A stretch of 34,533 bases of DNA from JANRKT01 sp033763355 (GTDB taxonomy: Bacteria > Bacteroidota > Bacteroidia > Chitinophagales > Chitinophagaceae). The stretch covers positions 1 to 34,533 of the forward strand of contig JANRKT010000028.1 of the NCBI GenBank assembly GCA_033763355.1. Reading direction: 5' to 3'. A program made the translations under genes and the position numbers. The notes under the pieces were generated by a model. That model searched no databases and was not told the DNA's origin. It saw only the letters and a list, made by a program, of their open reading frames with translations. This document shows positions 22,689 to 31,700 of the stretch, piece by piece; the first letter of the stretch is position 1, and each line of letters starts with the position of its first letter.

Positions 22689-23291
22689 ATGTTTACAGGA
22701 ATTATAGAAACAACAGGAATAGTAAATGAAATAATCCCAAACGGTTCAAACTTAACCTTTTGGATAGAATCCCCAATTTCAGGAGAATTAAAGGTTGACC
22801 AGAGCGTAAGCCATGACGGGGTATGCCTGACAGTAGAAGAAATTAAAGGTAAAACCTATAGGGTAACCGCTATACCGGAAACATTAAACAAAACTGCCCT
22901 TGGCAACTGGAGAACAGGGTCGCATGTAAATATGGAAAGAAGCCTTGCTTTGTCGCAGAGATTAGATGGTCATTTTGTACAGGGCCATGCCGACTGTACC
23001 GGAACATGCTTAAAAAAAGAGGAAACGTCCGGAAGCTGGCTTTTCAGGTTCAGCTTTCCTGAAAAATTTGCAGCACTTGTTATTGAAAAAGGTTCAGTGG
23101 CAGTAAATGGAATCAGCCTCACCTGCTTTGATGTAACCCTGAATGAGTTCAGCGTTGCAATAATCCCCTATACATTTTCACATACCAATCTCGGTAAACT
23201 GAACAAGGGTGAAAAGGTGAACCTTGAATTTGATATGATTGGCAAATACATAGCCCGCAAGATTGATCTGTCCCAAAACGATTTCAAATGA
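22689..23291 (+). CDS. ribE: Riboflavin synthase, alpha subunit
   Basis: A 200-residue cytoplasmic enzyme that dismutates two 6,7-dimethyl-8-ribityllumazine molecules to riboflavin and the pyrimidinedione. The ATG at 22689 gives the classic start MFTGIIETTG; an upstream in-frame frame from 22644 is not supported. Two lumazine-binding repeats are visible, about 1-95 (VSHDGVCLTVEEI) and 96-195 (VAVNGISLTCFDV, GHADCTGTC). It is divergent from rpsU. No FMN riboswitch is seen in the 120-base intergenic region, and no other rib gene is nearby. It converges on the sulfatase-like gene with only five bases between stops. ribE is the E. coli/B. subtilis-style name; some annotations use ribC. Confidence 0.96.
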   Translation: MFTGIIETTGIVNEIIPNGSNLTFWIESPISGELKVDQSVSHDGVCLTVEEIKGKTYRVTAIPETLNKTALGNWRTGSHVNMERSLALSQRLDGHFVQGHADCTGTCLKKEETSGSWLFRFSFPEKFAALVIEKGSVAVNGISLTCFDVTLNEFSVAIIPYTFSHTNLGKLNKGEKVNLEFDMIGKYIARKIDLSQNDFK

Positions 23292-23296
23292 GTTGT

Positions 23297-24790
23297 TTAA
23301 TGTACGGCCGGGCGGGTATGGCGCTTTGGGTTACTTTCTAAAAGATCAAGTCCCGTTTTGAAAAATTCATTTAACACAATACGAAAGGTATTGGGAGTAA
23401 ATAATGAATCTGAAAGCCGCCCGTAATTTCTATTGGGAAAAAAAATAGCAGAAAAAGGGCGGTATGTTTCATCCTCCCTCATTTTCCCGTCGGGCGTCTT
23501 TAACAGCCTTGATCCATGATCCCCCTGAATAATAACAATTGAGTTGGGACGATAATGCTTTACCGAATCAACAATACTTAAAATAAGCCTGTTGCTATAT
23601 TTTAACTGCTCAATGTAATTCAGTTTTTCATCCCTGTATTTTCCTTTGCCGTTAGCATAGTACTTGCCGCTGCTGTCAAAGAAAAAAGCGGGATGCGGCA
23701 TCATCAGATGTGTATAAACAAATTTTCGTGCTGTATCTTTTTTGATGGCGCCCTGCAAACTTTCATACAGCTTAAGATTATTTTTTCCCTGGGCTGCATC
23801 AACAGGATTTGTGAAAAACCGTAATAAAACAGAATTTTCCAATACAAAGCGGTAAAAGTTCCGCGAAGTACTGAGCGGTTTAAAAGAAGTAAAAGCAGGC
23901 TGTTGCGCAAGTTCAAAAAAAGAAAAATTGACAATCGTATACTGATAATTCTGAAGGGCTCTTACCAAAGCATTATCTTTTATCTCCCGGAGGTAAAAGC
24001 TGAGCCCCCAGTAAGTTCCCAGCTCTTTGAACCAATCCGGCCGCTGATCCATGTTGAGCAGCGAAGAAATACAAACCGGGGTATAATTATAACCTGAAAC
24101 CGCATTGTCTGAAACAAAAAAACCTTTTTTCCTCAGTGAATCAGTTACTCTGCTGTTATCAAAATTCCATATTTCCATGAGGGTTTTGTTACCGGTATAG
24201 CCGTCAAAAATGATGAAGTAAATATCAGGTAAAGAATCACCGGCAATAACAGCGCCGGCAGGAGAAATGTTGTTTCGTTTGTATAAAGCAATTTTATCCT
24301 GCTGCGCTTTTGAAGACCATACAGCAGTAACAAGCACATAAGCCTGGTAAAGGATTAAAATACAAAAAAGAGCATTGAGGTAACTGCAAAATTTACCGGC
24401 AGGCTTTTTTAAGAGATACAGCAGTATAAAAAGAAACATCCAGAAAATTACAAGGATAATTATAGTTTTCCTGTTCCATTGTATATCACCAACAAAGCCA
24501 GCCTGCTGCAAAAAATTTACAACCGAAGTAAAAAAAAGACTGGTTATAAAGAAAAAAGTTACCCATACAGCCCCATTGGCCTCTCTGCCTGCAAATATCT
24601 TTTTGAAAAGCAGGTTTACAAGAAAAACAATAACTAATAAAACGAGCATGGTTACTGCAACTTCAGCAGGGCGGATAAAGAAAAAACCCTGGCTGTACCT
24701 GTAAAGCAGGAAAAACAACAGTAAAAGATATGTGTGCAGCCACACTGATGAGGAGAGATAATGCTTTATCCTGCCGGGCCACGCTGCCAT
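23297..24790 (-). CDS. Membrane-bound sulfatase-like / alkaline phosphatase superfamily hydrolase
   Basis: A 497-residue protein with about four or five transmembrane helices in the first 160 residues (near 18-35, 42-62, 74-95, 108-128, 135-157) and a C-terminal catalytic domain, probably extracytoplasmic. The domain starts LPDIYFIIFDGYTG, where D196 is the first metal ligand, and has NYTPVCISSLLNM, where the nucleophile Thr/Ser should lie. Near residue 410 it has IVIIQGDHGSRLL, with the Asp-His metal pair, and the HLMMPHPAFFF motif also fits. The layout resembles LTA synthase/phosphoethanolamine transferase-like enzymes, so it may add or remove a phospho-group on a surface glycan or lipid; true sulfatase activity is unlikely. 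It is divergent from the MBOAT gene. Confidence 0.8.
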   Translation of the reverse strand: MAAWPGRIKHYLSSSVWLHTYLLLLFFLLYRYSQGFFFIRPAEVAVTMLVLLVIVFLVNLLFKKIFAGREANGAVWVTFFFITSLFFTSVVNFLQQAGFVGDIQWNRKTIIILVIFWMFLFILLYLLKKPAGKFCSYLNALFCILILYQAYVLVTAVWSSKAQQDKIALYKRNNISPAGAVIAGDSLPDIYFIIFDGYTGNKTLMEIWNFDNSRVTDSLRKKGFFVSDNAVSGYNYTPVCISSLLNMDQRPDWFKELGTYWGLSFYLREIKDNALVRALQNYQYTIVNFSFFELAQQPAFTSFKPLSTSRNFYRFVLENSVLLRFFTNPVDAAQGKNNLKLYESLQGAIKKDTARKFVYTHLMMPHPAFFFDSSGKYYANGKGKYRDEKLNYIEQLKYSNRLILSIVDSVKHYRPNSIVIIQGDHGSRLLKTPDGKMREDETYRPFSAIFFPNRNYGRLSDSLFTPNTFRIVLNEFFKTGLDLLESNPKRHTRPAVH

Positions 24791-24899
24791 GACTGAAGTA
24801 CTTTATTTACTTTTGAAAGATGAAGGTAAAGGGAAATCAGTATAAAATCAGATATTCTATATTGCACCCCGGCAATACTCATTAACCAAGCCGCTTACA

Positions 24900-26315
24900 A
24901 TGCTTTTTAACTCATTCCAGTTTCTTGTTTTCTTTTTTGTTTTCTTCATTGTGTTTTTCAGCGTGCCCCAAAAAATCAAACCCTTTTTTCTTTTGCTGGC
25001 AAGTTCTTATTTCTATTACTGTTTTATACCAGTTTATATCCTGATTCTTTACGGACTCATCTTGGTTGATTTTTTTGCAGGCATACTGATTGAAAAGTTT
25101 TCAAGGCACAGACTTTTTTTACTGGTTGGCAGCATAGTGGCCAATATAGGGATCCTTTCATTTTTTAAATACTATAACTTTTTTACGGATATTGTAAACA
25201 ACGTAACCGGCTCGCATTTTTTACTGCTGAACATTCTCTTACCCGTCGGCCTGTCGTTTCATACCTTTCAGTCGTTAAGCTATGTTATTGAAGTGTATAA
25301 GGGTAATTATAAAGCTGAAAGAAATTTTTTCACTTATGCGTTATATGTAATGTATTTTCCTCAACTGGTTGCGGGGCCAATAGAAAGACCCTACCATCTT
25401 ATTCCCCAATTAAAACAGCATTTTACTTTTCAGCCTGAAAATATAATGACAGGGCTAAGGCTGATTGTATGGGGGTTTTTTAAAAAAATTGTAGTTGCAG
25501 ACAGGCTGGGGATGTATGTTGATATGGTCTATAATAATCCCGGCGAATTTCACTGGCTTAACGTGCTGTTGGCAGTGTTTTACTTTGCCATTCAGCTATA
25601 TTGTGATTTTTCAGGTTATTCTGACATTGCCATTGGCCTTGCAAAAATGATGGGAATTGACCTTATGATTAATTTCAACCGTCCGTTTTTTGCATCAACT
25701 ATCAGAGACCTGTGGAACAGGTGGCATATTTCGCTTACTTCCTGGTTCAGGGATTATGTTTATATACCCCTTGGCGGCAATAAAAAAGGATTATCACGCC
25801 AGTTACTTTATATACTGATCGTTTTTTCCATCAGCGGCTTATGGCATGGAGCTAATTTTACTTTTGTATTATTCGGTGTATCAAATGGCATACTGATCTC
25901 TATGTTGCTGCTAATGAACAGCACATTTAAAAAATGGTTTGCCACTCCTGCATTTATCAACTGCCTGTTTACTTTTTTTTTGTTTTCACTCACCTGTATT
26001 TTCTTCAGGGCAGAAACCCTAGAAAAATCCTTTTCTGTTTTCGCAGATGTTTTCAGTTTTCAGAACCCAAAGGGTTTTACATTTAATTTCGGGCTTACAA
26101 CAGCTGATGGCTCACTGACATGGGGCAATACCATGCAGGTTATTGCAACGGCTTTTCTGCTGCTGCTTTTTATCATTGAATACAAGTACTCACCCACCCT
26201 TGCAGAATTAAACAAGAAACCTTTTATGGATACAGTATTGCTCTGCAGCCTTATTTTAATTATTGTTTTTTTCGGAATTTTCCAAAATAAATCTTTTATC
26301 TATTTCCAGTTCTGA
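24900..26315 (+). CDS. MBOAT-family O-acyltransferase (AlgI/DltB-like)
   Basis: A 471-residue polytopic inner-membrane protein with about ten hydrophobic segments. Family motifs are VAGPIERP (about 157-164), QLYCDFSGYSDIAIGLAKMMGI (232-253), RDLWNRWHISLTSWFRDYVYIPLGGN (269-294) and the catalytic His H316 in SGLWHGANFTF. Such enzymes pass an acyl group (usually acetyl) across the membrane to a polysaccharide, as AlgI does for alginate and DltB does with D-alanine for teichoic acid. The next gene overlaps by one base (TGATG) and encodes an SGNH-like protein, the usual transferase partner. The acceptor polymer is not encoded here. Confidence 0.93.
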   Translation: MLFNSFQFLVFFFVFFIVFFSVPQKIKPFFLLLASSYFYYCFIPVYILILYGLILVDFFAGILIEKFSRHRLFLLVGSIVANIGILSFFKYYNFFTDIVNNVTGSHFLLLNILLPVGLSFHTFQSLSYVIEVYKGNYKAERNFFTYALYVMYFPQLVAGPIERPYHLIPQLKQHFTFQPENIMTGLRLIVWGFFKKIVVADRLGMYVDMVYNNPGEFHWLNVLLAVFYFAIQLYCDFSGYSDIAIGLAKMMGIDLMINFNRPFFASTIRDLWNRWHISLTSWFRDYVYIPLGGNKKGLSRQLLYILIVFSISGLWHGANFTFVLFGVSNGILISMLLLMNSTFKKWFATPAFINCLFTFFLFSLTCIFFRAETLEKSFSVFADVFSFQNPKGFTFNFGLTTADGSLTWGNTMQVIATAFLLLLFIIEYKYSPTLAELNKKPFMDTVLLCSLILIIVFFGIFQNKSFIYFQF

Positions 26316-27280
26316 TGATAAAGAGAGCCGCATACATCATTCTGACTTCCGCTGTTCTTTGCTTTGTTGCAGCAAAGGTTTTTGATCATGGCCTTAAAAA
26401 ATACTACCAATACACTTTTAAAAAGTTAGATCATATTTTAACCAACAATGAACACCACGATGTACTCCTGCTTGGCAATTCTTTTATGTATTATGGCATT
26501 AACCCTGCTGTAATTGATCCGGCAACCGGTTACAACTCCTTTAATGCAGGGCTTGGCGGTGCAGAACTCCCTGAACTGAAATTCCTGCTGGATTCCTATC
26601 TTAAACAGCACACCCCGCCCCGCTACCTTTTTCTGCAGCTTCATTACAGTTCCCTTGACCACTCCAACCTTGAAAACCTTGTTTATTATTCGTATTACAA
26701 ATGGGGCCCCGAATTACCTGCGCTGATGAAATTGAATGGGATGGATACAGCTTACCTGAGGAGATTCGTTCCATTTAACCGCTTTACTTATTTCAATGAT
26801 TATATAAGAACAAAAACAATCCATGGTATGCTTGGTAATGACCAGGGCGGGCCTGGTTGTTTTTATTATAAAGGGTTTTTGAAAAGAAAGGCCGACACCA
26901 CTGTTCTGTTTTCAGCTTTAAAAACCGAAACAGCAGTTTCAAAAACCCCATCAGCCGATTCCTCATTAAAAAGAAGCAAAATAATCCTTAAAGAAATTTA
27001 TGATAAGTGTATGAAATCAGGGATACAACTGGTAATCATCCACCCTCCGCAACCCCTTACAAAAGAAAAAAGAGAAAAAGCATCTTCGTTATTCAGTGAA
27101 CTGGTCAGGTCCGCTCTTCCCGGCAAAACCACATTGCTGGATTATTCCACTGACAGTACCTTATGCCAACCGGCGTTTTTCCTTGATGAAACACATTTGA
27201 ATAAAAAGGGAAGCGAAGTTTTTTCACTACGGGTGGCGCAGGATTTTAATAACACTTTTCAAACAGAAAAAGACAAATAA
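26315..27280 (+). CDS. SGNH-hydrolase-like membrane-anchored protein, MBOAT partner (DltD/AlgJ-like)
   Basis: A 321-residue protein with one N-terminal membrane anchor (about 5-22) and an SGNH-like domain outside the membrane. The possible triad is S56 in LLLGNSFMYYGI, with D291 and H294 in FLDETHLNKKGS, the order and spacing of SGNH esterases/transferases. The Gly and Asn oxyanion positions would be near NAGLGG (about 77-82). It is translationally coupled to the MBOAT gene, and by analogy with AlgJ/AlgX, PatB and DltD it probably transfers the exported acyl group to a surface polymer. No database family could be checked, so the enzyme class is inferred from motif and context. It converges on the glycosyltransferase gene with 21 bases between stops. 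Confidence 0.75.
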   Translation: MIKRAAYIILTSAVLCFVAAKVFDHGLKKYYQYTFKKLDHILTNNEHHDVLLLGNSFMYYGINPAVIDPATGYNSFNAGLGGAELPELKFLLDSYLKQHTPPRYLFLQLHYSSLDHSNLENLVYYSYYKWGPELPALMKLNGMDTAYLRRFVPFNRFTYFNDYIRTKTIHGMLGNDQGGPGCFYYKGFLKRKADTTVLFSALKTETAVSKTPSADSSLKRSKIILKEIYDKCMKSGIQLVIIHPPQPLTKEKREKASSLFSELVRSALPGKTTLLDYSTDSTLCQPAFFLDETHLNKKGSEVFSLRVAQDFNNTFQTEKDK

Positions 27281-27301
27281 GGCCGGCTGCATGTTTCAAA
27301 C

Positions 27302-28726
27302 TTATTTATATGCGGGATTTTTATACACTACAAAGCGGACAGGCCAGTTGCCAAACTGCTTTTCAGTTATCCATTTGCTTTTTAATTCTTTTAATTCTGC
27401 ATCAGTAAAATCATTGGCAATATTGGAATAAAGAATATACTTGTTTTGCTGCAAGTTTTTTTCTGCAAACCTAGCTGTATCTTTTCCAAGGTCAATATAA
27501 ACCGCAGGTTCGTTGTAAGGAAAGCTTGCGCCGGTTTCACCCGGGATTATTTTTTTAGCATGAATATAATCCAATGCCTTTTCTCTTAACCGGTAATAAG
27601 GTAAATGTGCAGGTGTGGAATCCCACCCTTTTGAAATATTATCGGGATAAACCCATAAAACCCCGGATAACATTCCTGCAACAACAACTCCTGAGAATTT
27701 TTTCAGTGTATTCCTGTTGATATTTTCGTCTGCAACAGAAAAAATAAACAACGAGGCTATTGCAATTACAGGAAACAAATACCGGTGTGCCAGCAACTGT
27801 TCATAAAACAATTGAGGTATAACTAAAATAAGCAGCAGGATAATCAGTAGTGTAAACAGGAGGCCTGATCTTTTACTGAAAATGAGCTTTGGCTTTTTTA
27901 TAAATAGAACAGCTGTGCCGAAAACCAGCCATATAAATGCATTTCCAAAATCAAGGAAGCGCCAGCCGAGTATGGCAATATTTTTTAAAATGCCATTTAC
28001 ATCAACCTGCCGGTAAGAAGGTGACCACGGCGAATTTTTATGGTACCCTATCCAGCCTGTTTCATTGTAATGCACAAATAAAAAGGCTGCAAACAAAATA
28101 ACAGCAGGTAAATAGAGAAAGAATGTATGAAAGACATCTTTCAATACAAACCTTTTCTCAGCATACCACATTAAACTGCATTGAAAAGCAAAAAGGCATA
28201 CCACACACATCATTCCCCGCATACTGATAGCAGAAAGCAGCAGCGCACCTGCCAGTATTTTCCATTTTTTATTACGCAAAACCCCGTTGAGTGTAAAAAA
28301 GAAAAAACTATAAAGTACTATATCAGGGCTTACAAGAGCTGACTGGCCCATCGCTATAGTATTGAATAAAACAATCGCAGCCGCAAAAAGATAAACTTCA
28401 CCGTCATACAAATACCTGCACAGCAATATTACCTGCCGCAGCATCAGCAGTAAGAAAGGCAGCATCAGCAGGTGGCTGAAAAAAAGGGTTGGTTTAAAGG
28501 TTTTCCACCACAGGGCAAGAAGTATTGAAAATAAAGGAGGATGGCCGCTGTCAAATTCAGGTGGAAGTATGAAATGCCTGAAATCATTATTGTAATACCA
28601 TTGCGCCTGCATGGAAGCAAGGTGGATGGTATCCCAGAAAAAAGGATTGGTGCAGGTAAAAAGAAATAACAGCCCGTAAACCACATAAAAGAACCAGCCA
28701 GATGAAACGCCTGAAATCCTGAGCAT
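27302..28726 (-). CDS. GT-C fold membrane glycosyltransferase (ArnT/PMT-like)
   Basis: A 474-residue polytopic protein with about ten transmembrane helices and a short soluble C-terminal part (about 390-474). The first extracytoplasmic loop has D32 in NPFFWDTIHLASMQAQWYYNN, then FDSGHPPLFSILLALWW (58-74), the pattern of family 39/83-like enzymes that use polyprenyl-phosphate sugars. It probably adds a sugar to a lipid, glycan or protein on the periplasmic side; donor and acceptor are unknown. It follows the PorU-like gene on the same strand, separated by a strong hairpin that ends four bases before the start codon. Confidence 0.8.
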   Translation of the reverse strand: MLRISGVSSGWFFYVVYGLLFLFTCTNPFFWDTIHLASMQAQWYYNNDFRHFILPPEFDSGHPPLFSILLALWWKTFKPTLFFSHLLMLPFLLLMLRQVILLCRYLYDGEVYLFAAAIVLFNTIAMGQSALVSPDIVLYSFFFFTLNGVLRNKKWKILAGALLLSAISMRGMMCVVCLFAFQCSLMWYAEKRFVLKDVFHTFFLYLPAVILFAAFLFVHYNETGWIGYHKNSPWSPSYRQVDVNGILKNIAILGWRFLDFGNAFIWLVFGTAVLFIKKPKLIFSKRSGLLFTLLIILLLILVIPQLFYEQLLAHRYLFPVIAIASLFIFSVADENINRNTLKKFSGVVVAGMLSGVLWVYPDNISKGWDSTPAHLPYYRLREKALDYIHAKKIIPGETGASFPYNEPAVYIDLGKDTARFAEKNLQQNKYILYSNIANDFTDAELKELKSKWITEKQFGNWPVRFVVYKNPAYK

Positions 28727-28730
28727 AAAG

Positions 28731-28762
28731 AAAGGGTTGTAACAAATGTATTACAACCCTTT
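28731..28762 (-). terminator. Hairpin between the PorU-like gene and the GT-C gene
   Basis: Perfect 12-bp arms, AAAGGGTTGTAA (28731-28742) and TTACAACCCTTT (28751-28762), with an 8-base loop. On the minus strand it is followed only by CTTTATG, so the T run is poor. It lies 27 bases beyond the PorU-like stop and four bases before the next start codon. Confidence 0.65.
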
Positions 28763-28789
28763 AATTTATTGGTCAGAAACATTTTTATC

Positions 28790-31700
28790 TTATCGCATCA
28801 GGTACATCTTGCCATAACCACTCTTAAAGAATTTATCTGTATTGTCGCCATCTGCTTTGTACTTTTCCAGCGATTTGCCATTCAGGTTGGTAATAACCCT
28901 GTACAGGTACACACCATTGGCAAGCTTCTGACCATACTGGTCAGTACCATCCCATTTAAATTCTGTAATATTTCTTCCCACCCGCAGCGGCCCCAATTCA
29001 TCTTTTGTTATTTCCCTTACAATTTTACCTGTTATGGTTAATATTTGTATCCGCATATTCTGGGGCACCTCACTGCCGGTTATTGTAAATACAAAAGCGG
29101 TGGAAGTAGTGAACGGATTGGGATAGTTCAGCAAATTTGAAATCATTGCTTTGTTTATGATGCTGAACACCACACGGTATTCCAGCTGACCGGCTTTGTT
29201 GCCGCTTACATCAGTACCGGTTACTATCAGCTCATACTCCCCGTCTTCGGTAAAGTAGGGGGTAAAATCTATCGTTGCCGTATTATTTGTTCCACCGGGT
29301 GTAAGGCCGGAAGGTGTAAACTTAACTGTATCATTATCGAACCTGAATTCCCTGAGTGTCCCGTTGGGATACCTGACCTTTAATTTAAGCAGCGATGTAT
29401 CCGTTAATGCCAGCCACCTGCTGTCATCCTTTAATTTAACAAGCACATGCGGCCTTGCTGACACTATATCCTTGTTCAGTATATGCACCCCGTCAAATGT
29501 TACATCAAGCAGCGGGTTATATGTATCAGGCCTCACATAAAAGTTGCGGAACAGGAAGTTATTGAAACGATATTGTTCAGGCTGATCAAAATCAGGGTTC
29601 ACGTCGAGGAATATTGTATTGGCCCCCGGGTAATTCTTCGTATCAAAAGTTGTGGCAACTACAAATGTATCTCCTGAAACAAGCGGTTTCATTTTTGGTA
29701 ATGTGATTGTATCGGTTACATTATTTGCTTTTGTAACCAGCATTTTAACTTTCACGCTGTCAAAACTTGTTTCGCTGATATTTTTAAACGCCATCTGGAA
29801 ATTGAGCGGTTCGCCCACATCTAATGTGTCTTTGCTGCTGAACAAAATATTCGGTGCAACAGTTCCTTCGGGCACAAAAGTTCCGTTTACAAGCCAATAC
29901 TTCATTTGTGTTGGTGTAAACCCAACCCTGTCCCTTGCATTTAATTTCAGCTTGAGATAAGGATAAGCCTTTGCATCAATAAAGTTGAGGGTGGTATCGA
30001 GATTTACAACTGTAGCAAGTTTGGTTTCCTGGCCGGTGAAATTAACACCATATATTTCAACATAGCTGGTATCTGTACTTACCGGTTCAATACTTGTATT
30101 GCGCCAGTGTATTTCCTTCCACTCATTAGAAGGCCCGAATAATGGTGATTCAATTGTTCCGAAAGACAAGCGTTCATTCAAAGTAAATTTCTGGTCAAGA
30201 TAATCATCCGCTTTTTTACCCATAGCCTGATAAATCGGGTAATTCGTCCGTCCTTTCTTAAAGAAGAAAAAGAACGGAACATTGCGTGTAAAGCTGTCTA
30301 TTTCAGTCAACCCTATTGATTTCATTTTATGGTATAATGATACCCCGCTTCCGAGATGCGCAGTATCCGCCATCCAGGTATTAACATAAGAATTTGGCGA
30401 ATTTCCGAGGCCTCTCCAGTAACAGATTACATATTGCCCATCGGGAATTGAATCTATGAACTGCATTGCACGGCGCCTGTAAACACTGTCATAAATAAAG
30501 AAAGAGAAGCCGGACAATTCAGGGGCACAGGGTGGTGCGCTGCCAAACCTGCCTTCACCAGGTTTTGCAATGTAATTCGGCCATACTTTTAATGAGGCGC
30601 TGTCAAGCACCACAAATTTGATCACTCCAAGATAACAGGCAGAACTTGTAATACGGTTCTCGTCAATAGTGGTTACCGTTTGGGCGCCTACATAAAATGG
30701 CGGAAGCCCCACTTTGATCCTCATTTGCCTTGGAATTTCATTGTAATGGTACACCCGGTCGCCTGTAAGTGTAATATTGCTGTAAGTATTTTTCTGCTGC
30801 TGGAAATAATGCGCCTGTGCAAAACCGGCTGTGCTGTTCTTTATACATACAAAAGAGGATGAATTCCATTGATATGCATTTCCTGATTGCGGAACAGCAG
30901 ACACACGCCAGTAATAAACGGTGCTGTCCTGTAAAGTAATATTGGGGTCAAACTGAAGAATACCACCCGAAGAAGTAACCGTTTGAGATGCCTTTACAGC
31001 GGAATTAAACAATTCGGTGGTATCAACTTCTATAATGTAATCTCTCGATTGCGAAAATGGATTTGCTATTGATGCAAAAAATTTAATCCTGTCCTGTGGC
31101 ACTATACTGTAGATATGAGGTGATACAGGCCGTGCATCGTCTTCGATAATGTAAAACTCTTTGGTAACAGTATTATTCGACTCCGAAACTTCGGGTACGG
31201 TGCCTGGCCCGTCAACTGTTACAATCAGTTTATTTGTTCCTTTATCAGTAAGCGGATTAATAGGTATGTTGAGAACCACAGAGTCTTCATATCTTATACC
31301 ACGCACTTTTTTGTTAACAAGAGTTACAATACTTCCGTCAGGAAGCTGCCTTTTTATTTCCAGCCCCACTGAATCAGATACGGCCTTACCGATATTTACA
31401 AATCTTGCAACCACTTTGAAAGAATTATCAGCAACTGAAATGAACGAAGGGGAAATTTTTATCTGGGGGTCCTCTACAACATAATCCGGCCTGTTGTGCG
31501 CATACATTTTAATCGCAGGATCGCCATGCAAAGCTATTTCTTCTGAATGGAGACGGCCATAATAGTCGCTTGCACCGGTTATGGTAAGCAGTTGTTCAAT
31601 TGCTTTTTTCTGCATTTCGCCTATTGTCTGCCCGTACCTGTCTTTTGCAATGGCCGAATACATGGAGTAGGTGTAAATATTCAGGTAATTCACAATACCG

